A DNA stretch of 64,000 bases from Nymphaea colorata (GCF_008831285.2 NC_045150.1:2058001-2122000), one strand, 5' to 3'. Shown: positions 1 through 21,867, numbered from the stretch's first letter. Notes: generated by a model from the sequence alone, not told the origin. Numbers and translations: made by a program.

Positions 1-1484
1 TTCTTCTTTTGTTCACTTTTTTTCTCTGCACATGTACCTACAGCACAAGCCCACAACTCGGTTCTTCTTTTTCTTTCTTTCTCTCTTCCTTCATCATTGG
101 CATACACTCACATTGTCCCTCCTGCTGGTTTCATGAGAGTTCAAGAAGGGAACTCTAGTTCCTTCTTTCTTTCTCAAAAGCAGTGGAGTATGGCACTGTC
201 TGGTGCCCTTCCTCTTTTCTTTGCCCGCTCATTCAAATGATCTGCCCACTCACTCATGTGAGAGTTGTCAGATCCTGTTTTGAGGCTGAATCGACCCAAC
301 AAAGAGAACATTCATGAGGTCAATGGAATCGTCTCACGCAGCAACCTTATTGAAACCAATGTAGACCTGATGAGGCCCATACAAGAGGTTGATGGACTAG
401 ACCCCGGTGACACATGGATATGGAGGCTGATGCCAAACATAAGTTTTTGTCATTCTTGCATTGCCATGAGAATAAAAGGTGACTCATAAATCATATGGTG
501 ACTGTCATATTAAGTGTTGGTAGGGTTTATTAAATATGTGAATTTAGTAAATATAAAATGCACTAGCATATATAAATGCATGAAGTAATTTTACACATTT
601 TATGAATCATCCATATATATATATATGACGGAAAACATGAGAATTGATTTAAGACAAAAAATAATGACAAGGCATAACCAAACAACAATAAAAAAATAAG
701 TGCAAATAACATAAAAAAACAGAAATATGATATGAACAAAAAACAAGAGGAGGAGGAGGGAGAGAAAAAGTGAGCTAGTGCAGAAGACATCCTATGGGCA
801 ATGCGAAGGACGAGGTGGACATCTACCTTCATGACACATCCAATTGAAGGGACACTCGGTGATGTGTCCTCAGGAGGGGCAGAGTCAGAAATTTTTCATG
901 AGAGGGGTCAAATTAAAGTTTATAAATTTTGACAAGAGACAAAATATTATTTTTCAAAATTTTTATATAGGACAAGTAAAATTTTCTAAAATTTATATGC
1001 AATTTAAAAAAAAAATGAAGTGGGGGGAGGGTCCATGCACCTCCTGGAGATTGTTACACTTTTCTAAAACCACCACCAAAAGCAATGAACGAAGACCACC
1101 ATGTAAAATGCCAACGGCTACTAACCGAAGGTAAAGGTGAAAAGAGAAGAAGCTACCTCGGTCAAAAGGGAGGGTATGGGGGGAAGGAAGGCGCTACCTC
1201 GGTCAAAAGGGAGACAAAAGAAATGGCAGTCAACAAATAGGTGGTGCGAGAAAAAAAAAAAAAGAGAATGGAGGGAAGGAAAATAAGTAGTTAGATTTTA
1301 AGGAGATCGAATGTTAGGGATTAAGTTGAAAAAAAAAACAAACAAACTGTATTTTTAAGAAACAGAAATGGTCCTTAAAGGAAAAACCAATCAGTCACTT
1401 AATCAAGACCTCTTGCTTGAAGGGTGCTTTTGTCTCTTGAATCAAAAGTTTTTTTTTTCCAATTTAATCTCTACCATAGATTTT

Positions 1485-1486
<2 letters not shown>
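1..1486. other. Intergenic spacer, no recognised gene
   Basis: AT-rich spacer with pyrimidine-rich tracts at the start. The longest open frame (265-489, +) has no recognisable domain and no supporting splice context. A short direct repeat, GCTACCTCGGTCAAAAGGGA, occurs twice around 1152 and 1191. A dispersed repeat lies at about 868-1062 and is listed separately. Confidence 0.5.
868..1062. repeat. Dispersed AT-rich repeat (copy A)
   Basis: The segment begins GGGGCAGAGTCAGAAATTTT, continues through an AT-rich body (AAATTTTTATATAGGACAAG, then AAAATTTATATGCAATTT) and ends in a GC-richer stretch (GGGAGGGTCCATGCACC). The same order of blocks recurs at about 54712-54885 in this window (GGGTAGAGCCAAAAAACTTT, AAATTTTTATATAACAACTG, AAAATTTATATGTAATTT, AGGGCCAGGCCCATACATG). 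Two copies in the same orientation and the matching block order support a dispersed, probably transposon-derived family. I cannot assign a class. Confidence 0.6.

Positions 1487-1575
<89 letters not shown>
1487..1575. repeat. (TA)n microsatellite, about 44 units
   Basis: Perfect TA dinucleotide run. The tyrosine/isoleucine-alternating reading frames over it on both strands are artefacts of the repeat. Confidence 0.97.
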
Positions 1576-1580
<5 letters not shown>

Positions 1581-2216
1581 AAATGACTAGTAACTACCTG
1601 TTTTTGTGTATACATATCTCCAGAACATAACAAATACATAAAGGCACTAAGGTTTTCTGCATTGATGTTTTTGTGAGCTAGGAAATTGTGAACTCCAGGT
1701 GCAAAGAGTTTGGATTCTAGTTCAATATCAGACCTTGTCTGAATTCAATCTATTGGATTTAATGAATATCCAATCGGATCTTGTCTGAATCCAATCTATT
1801 GGATTTATTGAATATCCAGTCTATTAGATTTAGTTCATACATAAGATTGATCTGGACAATGGCATAACTAAAAAAAATTGGTTGGAGAGGCAATCATTTA
1901 TAAATACTCATCTGGAGGGGCACCTATATATGTATAAAAGTGAATATTAAATTTGCCAATGTACAAATAATGAAAATTTAAGAAGCTAGTGTGGGCAACT
2001 GCCCAGACCAGCCCACATGTGGGTCCGCCACTAGATCTGGACCCCAAGACTGTTAAACTTCGAGTTAATTAGATCTGGATTTGCTTTCAGTTTGTCTATC
2101 AAAGTCCGAACAGGTATTAATCCAAATATGTGAAACCGAGTTAGGTCCGTTGACATAGAAATTGATGGGCTTCGGGCTTCATGGAAGCCTGATCTCTTAT
2201 AGTCGGCCTTTTATTA

Positions 2217-2575
2217 GGGGGCGTTTGAATTGCGTGGATGGAACCAGATAATAAAATCAATATTGCAAGTTAATTTTTTCTATGTTAAATATCTATACAT
2301 TTTGAAAATCAGTTCTTACCATATCATAATGCATTTCAGAATTGGGTTTGAATTTCAAAATCAGATTTGTTTAAAGCAAATTTATATTGACAATTTAAAA
2401 TTTCATATTCAGATTGCATTTGAACTGTGAATTTAAAATTTCTGTTCAAATATGGTATGAACTTTTCTCATTTACTGTCGAATCCCGATATGTTATCCGA
2501 TAAACCGGATATAGTAAAATTATAAATCCGGTACCAATCGGATCCATTGACATACCAGTCCCCCTCTCAAACGCC
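2217..2575. mobile_element. MITE-like element with short inverted ends
   Basis: The left end reads GGGGGGCGTTTGAATTGCGT and the right end reads GTCCCCCTCTCAAACGCC. The inverted match is roughly GGCGTTTGA plus a G/C-rich flank. The roughly 355-bp interior is AT-rich and has no coding frame. The GTTTGA-type termini resemble non-autonomous hAT-like plant MITEs. I see no clear target-site duplication, so the class is a guess. Confidence 0.45.
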
Positions 2576-2854
2576 TACAAGACAAGATTGGACCAAATTG
2601 GACCCGGGAACATCTTGAGGACTGGATCACGACCCGGATCGAGACCCCGCACTCCCTCAGTGGAGTAGAGATTGCTTAGGACGTGAAGATGGTCGACGTC
2701 CCCCGAAGACCAGTTAAGGAGCGAACATCACCCGTCCATCAAGCTCTTAGTCGATCGACGACCGTCGGATTCTAAGCCCCTCAGAAACCCTCAACTGACA
2801 AACAGCGTACTTATTCAGTTCAGTGGCGCGCCAACCCTAACGCCTTCAGATTCC

Positions 2855-2856
<2 letters not shown>

Positions 2857-2896
<40 letters not shown>
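2857..2896. repeat. (CT)20 tract in the 5' leader of the lysyl-tRNA synthetase gene
   Basis: A perfect CT run ends 78 bp before the ATG at 2975. CT tracts are common in plant 5' leaders and near transcription starts. A role here is only possible, not shown. Confidence 0.9.
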
Positions 2897-2897
<1 letters not shown>

Positions 2898-2974
2898 GCA
2901 GCAGGGGGAAGAAGGGAAGCGAAGAGAAAGAAGGAGCCCTAGAATCTTCGATCGAGCTTAGCCTGCGATCACCG

Positions 2975-11689
<8,715 letters not shown>

Positions 11690-12849
11690 TTGGGTGCAAC
11701 AGTTGGTCTCTTGCGATTTCACTACAGTTGAATGCCTGTGATCGGCCAACAAATTCTTCTTCAGCTCTAATTGGAGAAGGTGATAGGAAAATTTTGTATC
11801 AAGCATGTTAAGAAAATTAGACTTGATTCTTCAAACTGAAAATGGTGCACACTTTATTCATTAAACTGATGTATTGATTGTCTGCGCATTTGGGGGGTAG
11901 TTTGGCAACTTTGTCAGGACTGGTGCTTCTTATATGATGTGTAATATTCGGTCTTGTTTTGTTTGGTAAAAGTTGATGCCCAGATGTCTCTCCACCGAAA
12001 GATGTTCGTATATGATGATATTTTGCAATTGTAGACAGCGAAATGGCGTGCAACAACTAAAAGAAAACGGAGGTTGGACATGTTTCTCGATATGCATTCA
12101 CCAGCTCGCTTGTTGTTCCATCTCTTTTTCTTTAATGAAGAGAGGAGCCGAAAGTATTTTAGATCAGTCCCATTATGACCTACAAGGTAGATTTTTTCGG
12201 TTAAACTGTTCTGATTATCCTCAAGTTTCGTCCTAAGCTGCCTGCTTGCGTAATCATTTTTGAAGACATTTATGAGCTGAGCATTCCAATAATTTAAAAT
12301 CACCAAGCATTACAGTGATTTAATAGTTACTGGTATTTACTTTATTCAAGCTACTGAAAGATAAATTGGTCTGAACAATGGTCTCAGGGTGGTGTGCGTC
12401 ACACTTTAGTGGACTTTTAGCCTTAAACAAAGTTGAAAATTAAGTTGATTTGGTTCGGATGTTTGCGCAATATAATGGATAATTAAAACCAAATGGTTCA
12501 GATGGTTTCATAACAATTATGTTCATGTAAATATACAATGTAATATGAGAGTAATCCCATATGGTGCTGTATAAAAGGTGTATAGAAGAGGGAGAAGAGC
12601 CAACTACATATAGAAAAAGATGTAAATTTCTTTGATATCTCCAAACCGGCTAGTCCAATTGATAGTCTTCTTAAATCCTCCGTACTGTTTGATGCATGGT
12701 GTGTTTAATCACATCTAATCAATGTAATGCATCGGGCAGTTATGATTTGGATGAAACTCAAGATGGCTAGACAATTTTAGCAAATATTATATATGAAAAA
12801 TTGATAAAAAAACAACCAATAGGTCAAAGACAAAAACCAATTTTTTTTT

Positions 12850-13002
12850 GTAAAAAATTATTTTAAAGAAAATATAAACGTCCTAATATATGAATAAAAA
12901 CTATTTTGATATCAAATATGTTTTAAAACAAGTTTTTATGAGATGTTGATTTTTCTATTATCAAAATGTTGGTGCAATGAGAGCCATTCATTTTTTATTA
13001 TG
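12850..13002 (+). repeat. Dispersed repeat, inverted partner of 45388-45542
   Basis: Blocks such as ACTATTTTGATATCAAATATG, CGTCCTAATATATGAATAAA and GAGAGCCATTCATTTT recur in the same order on the opposite strand at 45388-45542 (there ACTATTTTGATATAAAACATG and GAGAGCCATTCATTTT). This supports a dispersed element about 150 bp or longer. No coding content. Confidence 0.7.
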
Positions 13003-13142
13003 AAAACCTAAAAAAATCAACTTAATATATATTTTGCATCAACTTATTTGGTAAGTTATATTAAAAAAACACTTTAAATATCATATTTAAAAGGTTTGGA
13101 TGTTGTCCCTGACCTTTTGGTTTGGTTTATATACTATAATTG

Positions 13143-13339
13143 GTAGGTGCTACATGCTTAGATGTAGAATGAATAACATACAATCTCAGCCCGTAATTTT
13201 TTTTCAAAGTGATGGCATAAAAAGGTCATGAGACATTTTGGTCGTCTAATATTAGTTTAAGTCTTTTTTACCTCTAAAAAGTCCATGACTGAAATTGTTT
13301 TTTTATCTACATTACGTCTAAGTATATAGCACCTACGAA
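13143..13339. mobile_element. MITE-like element with about 22-bp terminal inverted repeats
   Basis: The left end is GGTAGGTGCTACATGCTTAG, followed by ATGTAGAATGAATAACA. The right end read inverted is GTAGGTGCTATATACTTAGA, followed by CGTAATGTAGATAAAA. The TIRs match well over their first 22 bases. The interior (about 150 bp) is non-coding. No unambiguous target-site duplication is seen, so the superfamily is open. Confidence 0.65.
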
Positions 13340-14107
13340 TCTTTCTCTTCCCCTCTCCCTCTCCCTCTCCTTTTCTATATAAATAAATAATGGTAAAACC
13401 TAATTGAAAACATGCTACTTACTATATAAGCTGCTTCAGTAAGCAAGTGCAACAATGTTATCTGAAAATGTACAACAAAAACGGCTTCCTCTGAACTTCA
13501 CATTTCTGTAACTTGATGCAGTTAGTTAATGAATAGTTATAAGACTATTCACATATTTTGACTTCCAAGTAATGAATACAAAACTTCCAAGAATAACTTG
13601 CTAGATCCCCATAAAAGACAGGTTTTCAATTACAATCGACGTGCATATTTCTCTTCTCAGGCATCAAGAATCAAAAAACCCACTTATAGACCACGATATG
13701 CTGTGATTCGGAACTAATCCTACTGCATTCACCAATTCTGCATCCAAAATATTTACCATGTAAAAGTAAGTTCAGGAGAACTAGGAAGACAACATCTCAT
13801 TTGAAGATCCTACTCAAGACCAAGCACCAAGAGAAGCCAAATGTTTAGGCAAAAAGAGGCATGACAAAGAAAAGCAAACCTAATAACCAGGAGCCATAAA
13901 ACTGATAAGCTATTATATCTTGGAAAAACGACAGTAGCTACAGAAAGAAACCTCAATAAATGTGATGAAAAACTATTTAAATATGTAAAAAAAATTAGAC
14001 TAACAAATCTGCACAAAAGGCAAAAAATTTACAAGACAAACGAAGAAGCAAATGAAGCACATAAAATTCTTTGAGCTCTATCAGATTACTGGAGTTTTCG
14101 CCCGTAA

Positions 14108-14299
14108 CTACCTTCTTGCAAGGTCTACTAACTTGTAAATAAGTCTTTTCAGCTCCAGATCATTAGGATTGCCTCCCCTTTGCCATGGTTTATTCACCAT
14201 GACTGTTGGCATTTCGGATTGGTAGTTGGCTTCAAATAAAAACTCCAAAACTTTTCTGTAGTTTTTGTGTAGTTCTTCAAATTCTTGTCTAACTTCCAC
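14108..14299 (-). other. Unidentified 63-codon open segment
   Basis: The minus-strand frame starts at an ATG and ends at a stop. Its product has a charged helical start (MEVRQEFEELHKNYRKVLEF) and ends in a basic VDLARR. Composition looks protein-like rather than random AT-rich translation. I recognise no family and see no clear flanking exons. It could be a last exon, a gene fragment carried by a transposon, or chance. Confidence 0.25.
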
Positions 14300-14651
14300 T
14301 TGTACTAGTTGACATCATTTTCTATTTTATGTATTCCATTTGCTGAATTTCTTTTCCAGTGTTAGTAATCAGATTATCTAGTTCTTCAATATCTAACATA
14401 AATAGTGGTCCACTATTTGAATTTTTGGGACATTTTAGTGTGTGGTACCTTTTCTTTTTCAGTAATTAATTTCCGCTTCTCCTAAGGTTTCTATCAATTC
14501 CTTTTTGTTTATCCTCTTCAGGTTTTTTTTCTGACAGTTTCCTGTGCGCACCCTATGTTTGTAAATCCATGTATGTTCTTTGGATGATCATATCATTTGC
14601 TCTATTTGGCAGTAATAACTAAAATAGTGGCTTGTGGTGATTGAGTATGTT

Positions 14652-14763
14652 TAGACCACCTATATGAAGAGGAGACAAAAACATATATGGAAGAAGAAAA
14701 GGGTAGATAGACCACCTATATGAAGAGGAGACAAAAACAAATATGGAAGAAGAAAAGGGTAGA
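14652..14763. repeat. 56-bp tandem duplication
   Basis: Two almost identical 56-bp units (TAGACCACCTATATGAAGAG and onward) lie head to tail, with about one mismatch between them. It is a recent local duplication in the spacer. Confidence 0.95.
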
Positions 14764-15970
14764 CAAAATATGAAGAGTGGCAAACTTATGGAAAGTGAAG
14801 ATGAAAATCATTTAAATGAACTGCATAAGGGAGTCGTGATATTATTCATAAAATGGAAGGCTAATAGTGAAAAGAAATACCATAACATTCCAAGGCAGGG
14901 CATATACTATAGTTTACAACCAAAAATACTACATATACATGTGAAACAATATGTCTGAAATATCAATATAGTCAAAACAAGACAAATTTGAAAAGCAAAT
15001 ATCTCTCAATACATCTCCCAATAAGATCTAAAACTTTTAATTCCAGCTTTATGAAGGGTCAAGTGAAGACCTTTGATTTACACGAACTCAAGCACAACTG
15101 AAGTCCATCATTCCTCCAGAAGAGAAGCAAATAGTCGACAATCAAGTTTGCTTAAGCCCCAGGTCTCTTCAAAAGGTCTCACCTTACATTATTGAGTTAC
15201 CTTTGTATCACGCATAAATGATGTACTTTGTTTCATATCTTGTCCTCATGTCATTTTCCTATGTGAAGAGAAAAATAGTCAACTTTTATGTTCTCATATT
15301 TTTATTTTCTCTTCCAAGCATGCCAAAGGTCTTGCTATAAATCCAGTCACCTTTGTAATAGTTTATGCTTCATTATAAATGGAATGCAGGAAAGGCTACT
15401 TTCTACAAATTGAAAAAATAAAACGGATTGCAAAGGAAATAACGAATCTTAATTACCCCACTTGAGTTTAACTGGTTTCTAGATCTTTTACCGATAAACC
15501 TTCTGTAAGTACATGAGTTTAAGTATAAATCGCCAACCTCTGGAGAGACACCGAATCATACTAAAAAAAAACAGGATAAAATAACTTGCACGAACAGGTG
15601 CAGTTATTTGAGCTTTTTGTTGAACTATACCGTACCAGATCCAACGGTTTCGCAGCTAATAAAAGTTGAAGCTATGTCATTCATTTTAATTACATATAAT
15701 AAACAATAAGTGAACGTATCTTCACAATTTGGTTTCCTTTCCAGCCAGATTCCACTAGTTTACATGAACCAGCATGATAATTGCTCATCAGATACTGGAT
15801 AAGAACAGAGGCTTTAGCAAAAAGACATATTTAAGCAGACCTTGGAAGGAAAAAGGATCAATTATCATCAGTTGGCATGAACCTAGATACATGCAACCCA
15901 AGGAGAACCTTAAGCATAAGCCGATTCAAAGTTCAAACACCCAGTATGGGATTAAAGTTTTGTGTTCACC
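14764..15970. other. Spacer downstream (3') of the O-fucosyltransferase gene
   Basis: AT-rich sequence with no recognised gene. The part nearest 15970 probably holds the 3' UTR of the minus-strand gene that ends at 15971. Confidence 0.5.
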
Positions 15971-18900
15971 TTAAGCCATGTGTGTGTGACCCGTCTTACA
16001 GATGCATTCAGGAAAAGGATTCTCATAAAATGATTCCTCAGTGCGAAGCCGTGCTCGACCTTTAACTCCAGGCAAGGGGCCTTTTCTTTCTCTGGGTGTA
16101 CCAAGTCTGTGGACAACATATGAATTCATTTGATCATTGACTTAAATCACTTCAAAAAGGAAAAATCTCATGGAACTCCAGACGACATAGAAAAGCCTCT
16201 TTGGCAAATGCATCATAAAATGTCCGAAATTGCAGAAATTGCTCTAAATTAGAAAAAAAAAAGGCTCACATTGACCTTCCTTCACATAGGGAACTGCAGA
16301 ACTGCATTACCTAGATTTATGCATCTGACTCACAAGTGATGAAAAGAAGGGTCCTTCTTTGAGCTCTCCAGCTTCTGTCTTATCAAAAAGCTCTACCAGT
16401 CCTTTCCTGCAGGCATAGAGAAAAGTAATGGAATAGTTCAGCATTTTCTCATGTCATGCAAATAAAAGAGCAGATGAATGTTGTGGACACTTTTTTCTGC
16501 ACATGTCAGGATCAATCCGCCAGGAAAAAACATTTAGTCACGAAAATTAGGTAAGATATCACAACATGTCTATTCTTGTGTTACAAGTGCTCATGACAAA
16601 AAGTTGACATGCCACATCTCAAAATGGATAAAGCGGTCTTTACTCAAGAACATCCGTCACATAACCTTTGAACAAGATGCATGCTCCACTTTCTAACAAG
16701 AGAGAGAGAGGTTGGGGATGGTTGATGGTTTTCATTTCCGTACACCACTTGCCCATAAAAAAGACAAGTAGAGCAAGCATAAGGCCAAAAGAGAATCAAG
16801 CATTACCATTATGATAAAAAGATTGGATTATGAAGCATGATTCTCTATGCAGGACCCAGGGAGCATCAGTTGTTAAATTTGAAACCTAACCACATCAATA
16901 TATTACTTAGATTGGGACAACCACATAAATGTTATGGACGGCAGTTTCTCAGCAAGATATATAAGGAAATGTACCTGTCAGGACTAATTGTCATGCGATG
17001 GCCTAAAAACCTGCGATGACCCTCAACTGCTCTTGCCATGTTTCCTGAATATGAAGGTACAAACACATCGCTTTCAACAGATACAATGTAATCTATAGCT
17101 GCAGTCTGAGATGCATGACTTGCAAATACTTCCAGTTCTTCAGGCATTGCCACTGTTTCCTGTCAAATTTATTCTTCGAAGTCACCCACTCAACATTCAG
17201 CATACATATGGCATGAAATATCATAAACATAAAATATTACCATATCCTTTAGTCATGAATTCAATCACAACATTATGGAACCAACCTTGAAATATAGGTT
17301 TGGGAAGTAAGATTTTAACTCCGCAAGGTGTCTATCTCCACCATATATCTCACCAGCAGCAATGTATATCAAAGTAGATGAAGGATACCCCAGAGCTCGC
17401 AGGAAAATCCCAACCTCCTTGGGGGTAAGTGGACAGTTGCCTCCAATTCTCTGCTCTGTTGAGTTTATCTGCTTCGTTTTCCAATGGTTAGTATTCTGCC
17501 TACAAAAAAAACAGAGCCACACTCTTAGAATTTAACTATGAGTCCAAACCAATAATCAAGTAAGCATGACTGTGTGTCATTTCTCACCTCATTATTGACA
17601 GTTCTTTAGCTTCATTATCAGTTAAGCCATAAGTACAACCAGTAAAAGACAGCATGTCCTTTTCATATCGCAGGTGAAGGGCAATATATTTCCCATGCGA
17701 CCTCAAGCGTTCCACCAGCTTCTGTTCTGTCATTGTCATGCATTCAGAGCATAATTAATAAGCTGAGACCTCTTAGATAAAGCCTGGCAAAAAAATTGTT
17801 TTTGCCCAAGGATCACAATAGGAAATACAAAGCACAGAGTAACCAGACCATTCCTATTTCCTCAATGGGACGAGAGAAGCGGAGGGCATAATACATTGCA
17901 CGGCAGCGCAACCTTTGAATATCAAGTGGCACGTCATTGTTTGAAAGCCGTGAATCAGATTTTGGGACATGAATGACCTGTAATTTTAACAGCATTAATG
18001 GAACTTGTGTAGAAACCAAGAAAATCATGATTACAGTTTTCACAGGAAAAAAAAAAAAAAAAAAAAAGAAAACAAGGATATCTGAGCTCATATGGAAACT
18101 GGAAGTATTAACTAAAATATATGCCACTAGTGATTACTCATCAAGTATGCTTCATCAGTATCTGTTTTATTTCCAGGAATCAGAATAACTATAGCTTGAC
18201 AAGTGACAACGGCATCATGTTAAAGCTTACACATAGACAGAGGATATTCCATGAACACCAAACTACCAATTGTAGAATATGAAAAGAAAATGAAATGCCA
18301 AAGCAAAGATATAAGTATTTGGAGTTGTGGACATTTTCTGTGAATGGATGCATTTTCTTTGAGATAATGACAAGACACGGAAGAAGACGAAGAGTCAAAG
18401 ACAACATGCAGTAGCCATCAGCATTGATGACTTGGAAGCCGTCTACAGTCATACCTCTCAACATTAACAATTGTAATTGTCTCCAGAACTATGTAGGAAC
18501 ATGTACACAAACACACAAATGAGGCATCTGGTGTATAAGTTCTTCTTTCATAGCTTTACAGAAATCAAAATTTTCCTATATGATTTGATAAAAGTAAATC
18601 TTAGAACTTCAGATAGATCTTAATCTCTTTATAAAGAAAAGAGAGAGAGGTTAGTTGTCTCCAAGGGACATATTACAAACAGCCTCCAGGATTCACTAGA
18701 TTTCATCCGAGTATTTTGCTTGAGGTGAAAATGGAAAGAATGATATTTATTTGGCCATACCATAAATTTTTTTTTCTCTAATAAGTTATGCCATGTGCTG
18801 CACATGAAGCTACTGTATTATCAACACGTCATTGCCTACATTTCTGCCAAACAAGTGACACACCATGTCCTGCATTTCTGTTAAACATGTGATACATGAC

Positions 18901-21636
18901 CATCCAACAGCTAAGTACATTAAGCGAGCATCTCATAGCATGTACCACAGTGTAGAAAAATACAACAAAAATCCAAGCTGCTACAAAACTATGACTCCTT
19001 TTAATCTTTCCAGTGTCCCGATAAATGGCAACAACCCATCCTCCAACCTGAAGTCATTTGGCCAGGTAAGTATATCAATTAACCACCACAAGCATGTAAA
19101 TCAACAGTTAGGACCATCATACCTTGTACGTTTTCCATAGCTGTGCTATGTCCTCATAATAGCTTTTAGAAGACCAAGAGGTGAAGTGCTTCCTGGCCTT
19201 GGGAACAGATTCCAACTCTTTTGGTAGCTCTTTGACAATTCTAACATCTCCTTTCAGGGTTGCAATGAAATGTTCTTCATCAAAAATGTCTGAGAAAGAA
19301 CTGATTTAAAGGGGAAAAGTTACAGAGACAACCATGCATGTACTGTAGAAGATGAATGGTTTATTCCTGAATACAACTAATACTACATACCTTGAATCTT
19401 GCCAGAAGGACTTTCTGTCCAGCTGAGGAATTACGAGTGTAGCATTCAACATCCGGGCCACAGCAACCATGTCACATATCTTCAGAGAACAGATGGTGAT
19501 GAGATCCATCAAAATCATAAAGAGTATGAACTTATCAGTTGAAACACACATGCAAATAAAACAATGGTGCTCCTATTCACAGATAAATCACAATCAGATG
19601 GGTATTGTTAAGTGTACAAGGAATAAAGAGTCAATCATTTAAATGTTTCATAAGAAGTCATACAAGGATACATAGTACCTAAAATACCACAAATTTAATT
19701 ATGTAAAGTTCATCACACATTTCTGGAACCATTCTCCACGTAGCTATGAAAAAAAATGTTAAAACATGATATTCAATAGATTCCATGCAAAATGTTCTCT
19801 AGGTAAGTGACAAAATTTTCATTTTGGTACAGGACTCGTTATCATTTAAATCAATTTATTGTCTTCATCAATAAACCAGGTTGGTTTAGCAAATACTGCC
19901 AGTGAGTATGTCTCTAAAGATATCAAAACTCTGAAAGCTTTCAGAAGATAAAGTACTTTATCTGTAGGAGAAGGTCGTTATTTTATTTTCAGAAGTACTT
20001 TTATCTTTCTTTGAAAATTAAGAGTCCTAGATTACACTTCATAAACAAACTACTCTATTGTATTCTAGAATTTAGATTCATGCTTAAACATTGGCCATGT
20101 CAAGGTCAGCCAGAAAAGGTTCTATGTCGTTTACTTGACCAGTATATGTTGCATCATATTCATGGAAGAAAGACCTGCTGGCTGCTGGCTGCAAGTGGTT
20201 TGCACACCTAGATGGATAAAACCTCCTTTATGTAGTGTTTGATAGCCTCGGATCTCGGATCCAAGGCTGAATTAGAAGTGCGCACTGTAATATCCAATCT
20301 TAATAGTGTGGATCTTAAAATCCATATTACATGTAACAACAATGGATTTAAGGTAGGATGGGGGTTGTCCTATCTTAAACCCACGGATCTCAGATCCGTA
20401 GTGAAACAAATACAGGTAAGCATTCAAACTGCACGATGTGAAGAATTTGATAGCAGGCCATGCATCCCTTGCCGCAGGTCGAAACATTGAAGAGACCCCC
20501 CTCCCAGACGGGGAGGGGCCCCTCAGGATTTCCCATCAATATGGACTTGTATATCAGAGTACGTAATGCAACCCGACCCCTTGTGTAGATGTCTTTTTTT
20601 TCTTATGGAAAAGAAGCCAATAGTCAAACTTGAAAAAAAAAGACCATTTTCTGCATTTCCAGATAAAGGCAGAAAACAAGCTGCAGCAAGATACCTCCAA
20701 AGTCCTTAGAAAACTTACCCCGGTGCGCATTTGATTTAATCCCCCATTGCTTCTCACGGTTATGTATCTATCCCAATCTTCAGGAGCTGATCAGCAAAGA
20801 GTATGAAGATTAGATAAGAAACATCAAAAGCCCAAGAATTTAGATAATCTAAGTTAATGAAGATGAAAAAAGCACAATAGAGAGTTCAAACATTTCGTGA
20901 TGAGGCCATAAATTTCGCTTGTCACATTTCACTTGGCATAACGAGTTAATATAATTGCAAAGTGAGAACCAATTGTGAAAGCCAACAGAACTAAAAGAGA
21001 GATAATCAAATAAGTAAACCTGTATAACTCCGTGTAGGTTTGGTACATGGACGGAGCTTCCGACTGAGGGGAACCCTCCATAACCACTCTTCCCCGTCCT
21101 GCAAACAAACCAACAGTTTTCACAGATTTGACATACGATCAAAAAAAAAATCCTAAGAAAAGAAAACCCGGTCTCAGATCTAGAAAGATGAGCAACAGAG
21201 TCAAATCATGTTCATGAAGACAATGAACAATAAAAATGGGGTCTTTACGCTCCCGAACTGCACGCAGTTACAATATTCAGGTGGGGAGACTGAGCATGCC
21301 CCAAATCATTAGCAATATAACAATAATTGCAGTTGTCCATTCTCTAACAACGGCAGCCCAAATCAACAGCTGTTCAGAGCTCAGTAGTACATTCCATCCA
21401 TTGTATCCACACAGACACACACAGCGAACCTCGTGGAAGACATTCTGTCCCTGGTTGGAGCGGGCATCCCGGAGATCAGGAACATTCTGCTTCTGCAACA
21501 CGGAGACCACGAGGAGGAAGGCGACAGAGGAGGAAATGACAATAAACAGCAGAAAGAAGGCCGGCGCCTTCTTCAGCGCAAGGGCCACCCTGGAAGAGGA
21601 AGACCTGAAAGCGGTCCTCCCCCTGCCGCTTACCAT
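15971..21636 (-). CDS. GDP-fucose protein O-fucosyltransferase family protein (11 exons)
   Basis: A Golgi-type glycosyltransferase of the plant O-FucT (DUF246) family; the acceptor is not known from sequence. Exons on the minus strand: 21636-21430, 21098-21020, 20786-20719, 19479-19391, 19300-19123, 17977-17849, 17721-17588, 17499-17286, 17159-16975, 16406-16311, 16106-15971. The sum is 1515 nt, giving 504 residues, normal for the family. There is a type II topology: a short basic N-terminus, then a membrane anchor (about 27-47, [20 protein letters not shown]). The family segments are present: [38 protein letters not shown], the sugar-nucleotide-site segment HLRYEKDM at about 266-273, and [17 protein letters not shown]. 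The ATG at 21636 is chosen because no in-frame ATG lies upstream in the immediate flank. A MITE-like element sits in intron 3. The family call is firm; the enzyme's acceptor is unknown. Confidence 0.93.
20233..20413. mobile_element. MITE-like element in O-FucT intron 3
   Basis: The left end reads GTGTTTGATAGCCTCGGATC followed by TCGGATCC. The right end read inverted is TGTTTCACTACGGATCTGAG followed by ATCC. The imperfect inverted ends share TGTTT and CGGATCT..GATCC. The interior also contains ATCTTAAAATCC and is non-coding. The size (about 180 bp) and ends fit a small non-autonomous DNA element. Similar GGATCT-type words occur at 59035-59650. Confidence 0.5.
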
Positions 21637-21816
21637 CACTGAAGATCGCCGCCGCCACCATGCATTGATTTAGAGGTTCAAGACAATCCTCTCCTCCTCC
21701 CTTGCTCGGTCCAAGACTCCGACCCCAAGTTTCTACTTTCTAGCTCATCGGACGAAATCTCTCTCTTCTCTCTCTCTCTCTCTCTCTCTCACAAACACAC
21801 ACATATGTATATATAT

Positions 21817-21867
21817 ATTCAGCCGAACAAACCCGTCTGTCGATCTCAATCGTCTATCTGAGACGAA

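Larger units (their letters stand above)
11690..14107. other. Intergenic spacer between LysRS and the minus-strand genes
   Basis: The LysRS 3' region probably occupies the first few hundred bases. The rest is AT-rich with two repeats listed separately (12850-13002 and 13143-13339). I see no coding frame with domain similarity here. Confidence 0.5.

Noticed and set aside
1368-1639. Frames of alternating Tyr-Ile on both strands
   Set aside because: They are translations of the (TA)n microsatellite.
21277-21642. Overlapping plus-strand and alternative minus-strand frames over O-FucT exon 1
   Set aside because: Only the frame starting at 21636 gives the membrane anchor and joins in phase to the family domain.
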